A DNA stretch of 12,028 nt from CAG-611 sp964487215. Its GTDB lineage: Bacteria; Bacillota_I; Bacilli_A; RF39; UBA660. Location of the stretch: assembly GCA_964487215.1 (NCBI GenBank), contig CAZAPU010000024.1, positions 1 to 12,028 on the forward strand. Reading direction: 5' to 3'. Positions 6,786 to 12,028 of the stretch are shown here, piece by piece (positions within the stretch are counted from its first letter, which is position 1; the number at the start of each line of letters is the position of its first letter). The translations under genes were made by a program, and so were the position numbers. The notes beneath the pieces were generated by a model. It did no database searches, had not been told where the DNA came from, and worked only from the letters and a program-made list of their open reading frames with translations.

Positions 6786-9161
6786 ATGATAAGTTTAAAT
6801 TGGGTAAAAGATTATGTTGATATTGAAAATGAAGATTTGAATGAACTTGCTGTAAAAATAACAAAAGCAGGAGTAAATGTAGAAAAAGTAATTTCCAATA
6901 ATATTAATAATTTAATTATTGGAGAAGTTATTGAATGTAAGAATCATCCTGATTCAGATCATTTGCATGTTTGTAAAGTAAATATTGGAAAAGAAATATT
7001 ACAAATAGTTTGTGGAGCACCTAATGTAAAAACTGGAATTAAAGTAATTGTAGCTCAAGTTGGTGCTGTTTTGCCTGGTAACTTTGAAATTAAAAAAAGT
7101 GTAATTAGAGGTGTTGAATCAAATGGAATGTTATCAGCTTTATTTGAATTAGGATTAGCACCATCAACAAAAGAAAATTACGATAAAGGAATAGAAATAC
7201 TACCAGATGATGCTCCAATTGGAAAAAATCCACTAGAATTATTAGGATATGATGATACTATTTACGAATTAGATGTACATAAACATAGAAATAATGATTG
7301 CTATTATCATATTGGATTTGCTTATGAAATTGGAACTATCTTAGATAAAAAAGTAAAATTACCAATTGCTAATTATAATGAAATTGAAGATAGTATTAAT
7401 GATCATTTTAATTTAACAGTAACAACAGAGAAATGTCCTTATTATTTGGCAAAACTAGTACAATCTGTAACAATTAAGGAATCACCAGATTTTATTAAAA
7501 AAAGATTGACTTCTGTTGGTATGCGACCAATAAATAATGTTGTCGATATATCTAATTATGTAATGTTAGAATATGGGCAACCAATGCATTTCTTTGATTA
7601 TGATAAATTAGGAAATAACATCTTAGTTAGAAATGCAAAAGAAAATGAAGAAATTATAACATTAGATGATAAAAAAAGAGCATTATTGGAACAAGATTTA
7701 GTTATTACTAATGGAGATGAACCTGTAGCTATTGCAGGAATAATGGGTGGAGAAAATACAGATATAGATTTAAATACAAAAAATATTTTAATTGAAAGTG
7801 CTATTTTTGATCCAATTAGTATTCGAAATACTGCAGCAAGATTAGATCTAAAAAGTGAAGCTTCTATTAGATATGGAAAAGGATTAAATTATGAATACAC
7901 AGCAATGGCAATTGATAGAGCTTGTTCATTATTAGAAGAGTATGCAGATGCAAAAATATTATCTGGCATAGTTATTCATGATAATTTAAAACAAATAGAG
8001 AAAGTTGTTACAATTGATGCTGAAGATATAAATAAACTTTTAGGTATTACAATTACAAATGAAAATATTTGTAAAGAATTAAAAAGATTAGATTTCAAAT
8101 ATACTCAATACAATAATAAATTTACAGTAACTATTCCTAATAGAAGATTAGATATTGATCCTAATGTAAATGATATAGCAGAAGAAATAGGAAGACTTTA
8201 TGGTTATCATAATTTAGTGTCAACTCTTCCAAAATGTTCTACTAGAAAAGGAGTATATGTTGGAGATGTCTTAATAAGAAAAGAAACTTCAAAAAGATTA
8301 AGAACACTTGGATTAAATGAATGTAAAACTTATACTTTAACTAGCCCAACTATGGCTAAACAATTTAAATATGAAGGTAAAACCAATTTAATACTACCTA
8401 ATCCAATGAGTGTAGATAAGTCAGTAATAAGAACAACAATATTACCTAGTTTATTATCAACTTATGAATATAATAAAGCAAGAAATGTAGAAAATGTTTT
8501 ATTATATGAAATATCTAAAACTTATGATAATGAATATAATGAAGATACAAAAGTTGCTATATTAATAAAAGGCAATTATCTTGTTAATGAATGGCAAGGT
8601 ACTACTGTAAAATGTGATTTCTTTGTTTTAAAAGGAATATTAGAGAATTTATTAAATTATTTAGGTTATAAGAACAAGTATAGTTATGAGCAAACTGCCA
8701 TAGTAGATTTACATCCAGGAATTTCTGCAAAAATAATGTTAGGAAATGAGCAACTTGGAATTATTGGTAAAGTTCATCCATCAATAATAAAAGATGATGT
8801 ATTTGTATTAGAAATGTTTTTAACAAAACTATACAACACAGCCACTAAAAAATTAAAATATAAAGCTGTTTCAAAATATCCTGAAATAAAAAAAGATGTT
8901 GCATTTATTTTAGATAATAATATTTCTTGTGAAGAAATAATAAAGGAAATAAAAAAACAAGGTACATCATTATTAACAACAGTTTCAGTATTTGATTTAT
9001 ATCATGGAGAAAATATAGATAGTAATAAAAAATCACTAGCATTTTCTTTAACTTTTAATTCAAATGAAAGAACTTTAACTGAAGAAGAAATAGATAAATT
9101 ATTTAAAAATATAATAGAAACGATAACAAAAAAGTTTGGAGCTATCCTAAGAGACAAATAA
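6786..9161 (+). CDS. pheT: Phenylalanine-tRNA ligase beta subunit
   Basis: Beta subunit of the PheRS heterotetramer, 791 aa, normal for bacteria. Domains in order: an N-terminal B1 region with an EMAP-type tRNA-binding OB fold (roughly 40-150, with HPDSDHLHVC and IRGVESNGML); the B3/4 editing domain that hydrolyses mischarged Tyr-tRNA-Phe (about 205-380, with RPINNVVDISNYVMLE, GIMGGENT and the SEASIR block); B5 (about 400-475, ending in RLDIDPNVNDIAEEIGRLYGY); a catalytically inactive class II-like core; and a C-terminal FDX-ACB anticodon-binding domain (about 700-791, beginning YPEIKKDVAF). The usual DVTPNR.DCLS block is degenerate: after Asp163-Val164 the sequence is HKHRNNDCYY, keeping Arg168 and Asp171-Cys172. 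It shares the pheS transcript, and the end of the gene forms part of the operon terminator. Confidence 0.98.
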   Translation: MISLNWVKDYVDIENEDLNELAVKITKAGVNVEKVISNNINNLIIGEVIECKNHPDSDHLHVCKVNIGKEILQIVCGAPNVKTGIKVIVAQVGAVLPGNFEIKKSVIRGVESNGMLSALFELGLAPSTKENYDKGIEILPDDAPIGKNPLELLGYDDTIYELDVHKHRNNDCYYHIGFAYEIGTILDKKVKLPIANYNEIEDSINDHFNLTVTTEKCPYYLAKLVQSVTIKESPDFIKKRLTSVGMRPINNVVDISNYVMLEYGQPMHFFDYDKLGNNILVRNAKENEEIITLDDKKRALLEQDLVITNGDEPVAIAGIMGGENTDIDLNTKNILIESAIFDPISIRNTAARLDLKSEASIRYGKGLNYEYTAMAIDRACSLLEEYADAKILSGIVIHDNLKQIEKVVTIDAEDINKLLGITITNENICKELKRLDFKYTQYNNKFTVTIPNRRLDIDPNVNDIAEEIGRLYGYHNLVSTLPKCSTRKGVYVGDVLIRKETSKRLRTLGLNECKTYTLTSPTMAKQFKYEGKTNLILPNPMSVDKSVIRTTILPSLLSTYEYNKARNVENVLLYEISKTYDNEYNEDTKVAILIKGNYLVNEWQGTTVKCDFFVLKGILENLLNYLGYKNKYSYEQTAIVDLHPGISAKIMLGNEQLGIIGKVHPSIIKDDVFVLEMFLTKLYNTATKKLKYKAVSKYPEIKKDVAFILDNNISCEEIIKEIKKQGTSLLTTVSVFDLYHGENIDSNKKSLAFSLTFNSNERTLTEEEIDKLFKNIIETITKKFGAILRDK

Positions 9162-9173
9162 TGTCTCTTTTTC
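9149..9173 (+). terminator. Intrinsic terminator of the pheS-pheT operon
   Basis: AAGAGACA (9149-9156) pairs perfectly with TGTCTCTT (9162-9169) around the loop AATAA, followed by further Ts to 9172. The last pheT codons form the left arm, and the TAA stop (9159-9161) lies in the loop. Confidence 0.88.
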
Positions 9174-9216
9174 TTTGACAAATTAATAAAAAAGTATTTT
9201 ATTTTTAGATTTTATA

Positions 9217-9225
9217 TGATAAAAT
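9217..9225 (+). promoter_or_regulatory. Possible extended -10 promoter of sepF-divIVA
   Basis: TG (9217-9218), one base, then TAAAAT (9220-9225) would start transcription near 9232, just ahead of the AGGAGGG ribosome binding site at 9237-9243. No good -35 lies at the right distance. A perfect TTGACA at 9175-9180 is too far upstream for this -10 and has only poor -10 candidates of its own. A promoter is expected after the pheT terminator, but its exact position is uncertain. Confidence 0.4.
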
Positions 9226-9250
9226 GTATTTATTATAGGAGGGATGTCAG

Positions 9251-9655
9251 ATGGCATTTGATAAACTTAAAAAATTTGTAAATAGTGATTTTGGGGAGAA
9301 TGAGCAAGCTTCTAATGAATATTATTCAAAAGATAGTTTTAAAGAAATAACTGGTGGAGGAAGTAAGATGATTCTTCTTGAACCAAGAGCTTTTTCAGAA
9401 TCTCAACAAATTGCAGACTATTTAAAATCTAGACATGCTGTAGTTGTAAATCTAAAAAGAGTAACACCAGATCAAGCAAAAAGAATAATAGATTTTTTAA
9501 GTGGAGCATTATATGCAATTGGTGGAACACTTCAGAAATTGGGTAGTGGTATTTTCCTTTGTACTCCTAATAATGTTTCAGTAGAAGGAAAGATGTCTGA
9601 TTCAACTGAAAAACAAAAACAACCAAAAAAAGAACTTGATGAATATGAATGGTAA
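9251..9655 (+). CDS. sepF: Cell division protein SepF
   Basis: Membrane-associated FtsZ-bundling protein of the division ring. At 134 aa it is slightly shorter than B. subtilis SepF. Residues 1-~14 (MAFDKLKKFVNSDF) can form the short amphipathic helix that anchors SepF to the membrane. A polar linker follows to about residue 38. The conserved C-terminal domain (about 40-112) has the family hallmarks LEPRAFSESQQIADYLK, AVVVNLKRVTPDQAKRIIDFLSG, AIGG and IFLCTPNNV, which form the polymerising, FtsZ-binding core. A charged tail ends the protein. The start is ATG 9251 with AGGAGGG seven bases upstream. divIVA follows after 25 bases and is presumably cotranscribed. Neither ftsA nor ftsZ is in the window. 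Confidence 0.96.
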   Translation: MAFDKLKKFVNSDFGENEQASNEYYSKDSFKEITGGGSKMILLEPRAFSESQQIADYLKSRHAVVVNLKRVTPDQAKRIIDFLSGALYAIGGTLQKLGSGIFLCTPNNVSVEGKMSDSTEKQKQPKKELDEYEW

Positions 9656-9668
9656 AAAATAAAGTCAT

Positions 9669-9674
9669 GAGGTG
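9669..9674 (+). promoter_or_regulatory. Ribosome binding site fixing the divIVA start
   Basis: GAGGTG, six bases before ATG 9681. The in-frame GTG at 9672 is part of this site and so is not a likely start. An in-frame TAA at 9660-9662 blocks any longer form. Confidence 0.7.
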
Positions 9675-9680
9675 ATAAGT

Positions 9681-10103
9681 ATGGATAATTTTAATTCTAA
9701 TACTAACGGCTATGATAAACAGCAAGTAAATGATTTTATTGATTTTGTAATAAAAAGAACAGAACATAATGTTATAACAATAAAAAATCAACAAGATGAA
9801 ATAAAAAGATTACAACAAGAAGTAGAGAGATTAAAAACAGTAGAGTATAATATGAACTTTGTTAACTTTAACAATGAAAAACTTATTAATGAACTAAAAG
9901 ATGTGGCAAGAAAAGAAGCAGATTTAATTGTTAGTGAAGCAAAGAATAATGCTAATAAAATTATAAATGAAGCACTTATAAAATCAGAAAAAGTAGAAAT
10001 ATTAAAACAAACTACTGAGGCTAATATAAAAGAGTGTAAAAGAAAGTTAAGAAACAATCTTTTACAACAATTAGATAAAGTTGAAGAAATTGAGTTTTTA
10101 TAA
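9681..10103 (+). CDS. divIVA: DivIVA-family coiled-coil protein
   Basis: Coiled-coil scaffold related to DivIVA/GpsB, which in Firmicutes gathers at division sites and poles and positions division or wall-synthesis proteins. Length 140 aa, against 164 in B. subtilis. The N-terminal signature is GYDKQQVNDFIDFV (10-23), matching GYDEDEVNEFL. A long heptad-rich coiled coil covers about 30-58. A second segment, about 66-135, contains the family block ARKEADLIVSEAKNNANKIINEAL. The protein lacks the leading TPxDI block and has Thr-Asn where B. subtilis has the membrane-inserting Phe17-Arg18 just before GYD. Membrane attachment may therefore differ or depend on a partner. It lies between sepF and ileS as in the B. 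subtilis cluster, with ylmG and ylmH missing. The family is clear; the exact role (DivIVA-like or GpsB-like) is not. Confidence 0.88.
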   Translation: MDNFNSNTNGYDKQQVNDFIDFVIKRTEHNVITIKNQQDEIKRLQQEVERLKTVEYNMNFVNFNNEKLINELKDVARKEADLIVSEAKNNANKIINEALIKSEKVEILKQTTEANIKECKRKLRNNLLQQLDKVEEIEFL

Positions 10104-10105
10104 AC

Positions 10106-10134
10106 TTGATTTTTATATTTATTTGTGCTAGAAT
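10106..10134 (+). promoter_or_regulatory. Promoter of the ileS T-box transcript
   Basis: TTGATT (10106-10111), a 17-base spacer and TAGAAT (10129-10134), with an extended -10 TG at 10126-10127. The -35 begins two bases after the divIVA stop codon. Start expected near 10141. Confidence 0.8.
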
Positions 10135-10138
10135 AACA

Positions 10139-10340
10139 AACATTAAAACAAATGATGAAGACGGAAATATAAATTTCTATTTAAGAGAGTTAGAGTAGGT
10201 GCAAGCTAACATAGAATATATATTTCAAATCACTTCTAATGTTCTTTTATGAAAATAAAAGACGGTTATGCGTTATAGTAATTAAGAAGATAAATAAGGT
10301 GGTACCACGATATAATCGTCCTTTGGTAACATCTTTTTTT
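10139..10340 (+). promoter_or_regulatory. T-box leader, tRNA-Ile specific, controlling ileS
   Basis: Stem I is closed by AACATTA (10139-10145) with TAATGTT (10237-10243) and by GAAG (10157-10160) with CTTC (10233-10236). It continues with GAAATATA pairing with TATATTTC, and ends in an apical stem GTTAG/CTAAC enclosing a GGTG loop. The specifier is the Ile codon ATC at 10229-10231, followed by ACT as in the Phe leader. The T-box AAGGTGGTACCACG starts at 10296. AAGG pairs with CCTT (10320-10323), an ACGAT/ATCGT hairpin forms the upper helix, and the bulge TGGTACC (10300-10306) can take the ACCA end of uncharged tRNA-Ile. The leader fills the whole gap between divIVA and ileS, and its specifier agrees with the gene it precedes. 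Confidence 0.93.
10296..10340 (+). terminator. Regulated terminator of the ileS T-box
   Basis: AAGGTGGTACC (10296-10306) can pair with GGTAACATCTT (10325-10335) with one mismatch and one G-U pair, followed by a run of seven Ts (10334-10340). This fold competes with the antiterminator. Confidence 0.8.
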
Positions 10341-10366
10341 ATAGGTAATTTTAAGGAGGAATAAAT

Positions 10367-12028
10367 ATGTTTAAAGAATTAAAAAAAGGATCTTATGAAG
10401 AAATTGAATCAAGTTATTCAAAATATTGGGAAGAAAACGATATCTTAAATAAATCAATTAATCAAAGAAAAGAAAACTTTGTTTTTTATGATGGACCAGC
10501 TACTGCAAATGGTTTTCCTGGATTACACCATATGGTTGCAAAATTTCTTAAAGATAGTTTTTGTAAATATAAAACAATGCAAGGATATAGAGTAGTAAGA
10601 AAAATAGGTTGGGATACCCATGGTTTACCAGTAGAAGTTGAAGTAGAAAAAGAATTAGGTTTTTCTTCAAAAAAAGATATTGAAAAATATGGCATAGAAA
10701 AATTTAATCAGAAATGTCGTGAAATTGTTTGGAAGAATGAAAAATCTTTCAATGATTTAACAAGTAAAATGGGACAATTTATTGATATAAAACATCCATA
10801 TGTAACATATGATAATAATTACATTGAAACAGAGTGGTATATCTTAAAGAAATTTTTTGATGAAGGATTATTCTATGAAGGAGTAAAAATACTTCCATAT
10901 TGTCCAAGATGTGGAACAGGACTTGCATCACATGAAGTTGCTCAAGGATATAAAGAAGTTAGTGTTGATACAGTAATAGTACCAATGAAAAAGAAAGATG
11001 AAGATTGCTATTTTCTTGTATGGACAACAACACCATGGACTTTACTTGCTAATGTTGCACTTTGTGTTAATCCAAATGAAGTTTATATTAAAGTTGAATC
11101 ACAAGGATATAAATTTATTTTAGCAAAAGCACTTGCTAATAAAGTTCTTGGTGATGAATATAAAATACTAGAAGAATACAAAGGAAAAGATTTAGAATAT
11201 ATTGAATATGAACAATTAATACCAGAATTAAAAGTAGCTAAAAAAGCTTTCTTTGTTACTTGTGATAATTATGTAACAATGGAAGATGGTACAGGAATAG
11301 TTCATATAGCACCTGCTTTTGGAGCTGATGATGCAGCGGTTGGTAAGAAATATAATTTACCATATTTAAATCCAGTTGGTGAAGATGGTTGTTATACAGA
11401 TGGTCCATGGAAAGGTACACTTGTTTTTAATGCTGACCTTGAGGTTATTAAATATTTAAAAGCTAATGATAAACTATTTAAAAAACAAAAAATAGTTCAT
11501 GATTATCCTCATTGTTGGAGATGTAATACACCGTTAATTTATTATTCAAAACCAAGCTTTTATCTTGAAGTTACTAAAATAAAAGATAAAATTATTGCAG
11601 CCAACAATAAAGTTAATTGGTATCCCGATTATGTTGGAGAAAAAAGATTTGGTAATTGGCTAGAAAATTTAAATGATTGGGCAATATCAAGAAATAGATA
11701 TTGGGGAACACCTTTACCTATTTGGAGATGTGAATGTGGACATGATGAGATGATTGGTTCAAGAAAAGAATTAGCAGAAAAAGCACTTCAAGATATTGAC
11801 GAAACAATTGAATTACATAGACCTTATGTTGATGATATAACTATTAAATGTCCTAAATGTAGTAAAGAAATGCATCGAGTAAATGATGTTATTGATTGTT
11901 GGTTTGATTCTGGTTCAATGCCATTTGCTCAATATCATTATCCATTTGAAAATATGGAAGTTTGGGAAGATCAATTTCCAGCTGATTTTATTTGCGAAGG
12001 AATTGATCAGACCAGAGGTTGGTTTTAT
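10367..12028 (+). CDS. ileS: Isoleucine-tRNA ligase, type 2 (3' end beyond window)
   Basis: Class I synthetase that charges tRNA-Ile and removes misactivated valine. The first 554 residues are visible with no stop; full-length enzymes of this type are about 1,030-1,050 aa. The sequence style (FYDGPATANG, GWDTHGLPVEVEVEK, CPRCGTGLASHEVAQGY) is that of the type-2, eukaryote-like IleRS group and not the E. coli type. The HIGH motif reads Gly52-Leu53-His54-His55, a GXHH version. The CP1 editing domain is present, with WTTTPWT (219-225) and GIVHIAPAFGADD (310-322). Later blocks include HCWRC, NDWAISRNRYWGTPLPIW and DCWFDSG. The KMSKS loop and anticodon-binding domain lie beyond the window. ATG 10367 has a strong AAGGAGGA at 10353-10360. 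Expression is set by the Ile T-box directly upstream. Type-2 enzymes are known for low mupirocin sensitivity. Confidence 0.97.
   Translation, partial: MFKELKKGSYEEIESSYSKYWEENDILNKSINQRKENFVFYDGPATANGFPGLHHMVAKFLKDSFCKYKTMQGYRVVRKIGWDTHGLPVEVEVEKELGFSSKKDIEKYGIEKFNQKCREIVWKNEKSFNDLTSKMGQFIDIKHPYVTYDNNYIETEWYILKKFFDEGLFYEGVKILPYCPRCGTGLASHEVAQGYKEVSVDTVIVPMKKKDEDCYFLVWTTTPWTLLANVALCVNPNEVYIKVESQGYKFILAKALANKVLGDEYKILEEYKGKDLEYIEYEQLIPELKVAKKAFFVTCDNYVTMEDGTGIVHIAPAFGADDAAVGKKYNLPYLNPVGEDGCYTDGPWKGTLVFNADLEVIKYLKANDKLFKKQKIVHDYPHCWRCNTPLIYYSKPSFYLEVTKIKDKIIAANNKVNWYPDYVGEKRFGNWLENLNDWAISRNRYWGTPLPIWRCECGHDEMIGSRKELAEKALQDIDETIELHRPYVDDITIKCPKCSKEMHRVNDVIDCWFDSGSMPFAQYHYPFENMEVWEDQFPADFICEGIDQTRGWFY

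Noticed and set aside
9175..9180. TTGACA after pheT as the -35 of sepF
   Set aside because: It is 39 bases from the best -10 (9220-9225), and sequences at the correct distance are poor -10 matches.
9672..9680. GTG start for divIVA
   Set aside because: The GTG is part of the GAGGTG ribosome binding site for ATG 9681.
10486..10695. Antisense frame within ileS, and other minus-strand frames across the window
   Set aside because: They lie wholly inside well-identified + strand genes, show no family resemblance and have no ribosome binding sites that I could see.
1..12028. Mobile element, CRISPR array, phage or defence island
   Set aside because: There are no transposase, integrase, direct-repeat array or toxin-antitoxin genes; the AbiEii-like resemblance is limited to the domain fused to RNase HII.

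Overview
This is a compact, strongly AT-rich stretch of bacterial chromosome in which every gene reads on the + strand. The gene set (rbgA, rnhB, topA, pheS-pheT, sepF, divIVA, ileS), the tRNA-sensing T-box leaders and the strong AGGAGG-type ribosome binding sites point to a low-GC Firmicute (Bacillota). It is probably a reduced-genome, Bacilli-related lineage near the Mollicutes (RF39-like gut bacteria are one possibility). Tryptophan is read from TGG and no in-frame TGA is needed, so the Mycoplasma code is not indicated. The taxonomic placement is inference.

Layout. Positions 1-1848 hold the ribosome-assembly GTPase rbgA (cut by the window start), overlapping a gene for RNase HII that carries an extra N-terminal nucleotidyltransferase-like domain. 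A TTGACA/TATAAA promoter then drives topA (1930-3960), which ends in a terminator that overlaps its own stop codon. A second extended -10 promoter drives a ClpX-type AAA+ unfoldase (4053-5480) whose usual zinc-binding N-domain is replaced by an unrecognised acidic domain. Positions 5481-5749 hold a promoter and a Phe-specific T-box leader (specifier TTC) in front of pheS-pheT (5750-9161), closed by a perfect 8-bp hairpin terminator. Next come the cell-division genes sepF and a short divIVA-like gene (9251-10103), then an Ile-specific T-box leader (specifier ATC, 10139-10340) and a type-2 ileS that runs off the window end.

Functionally the window is housekeeping: ribosome maturation, RNA-DNA hybrid removal, supercoiling control, protein unfolding, charging of tRNA-Phe and tRNA-Ile under T-box control, and Z-ring and pole organisation. 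Parts of the order recall Bacillus subtilis (rbgA-rnhB-...-topA-...-clpY, and sepF-ylmG-ylmH-divIVA-ileS), but with many intervening genes lost.

I see no mobile element, CRISPR array, tRNA or rRNA gene, or obvious horizontally acquired island. The points most worth a second look are the nucleotidyltransferase-RNase HII fusion, the ClpX-like protein with a replaced N-domain, the GLHH form of the HIGH motif in IleS, and a DivIVA-like protein without the usual membrane-inserting Phe-Arg.
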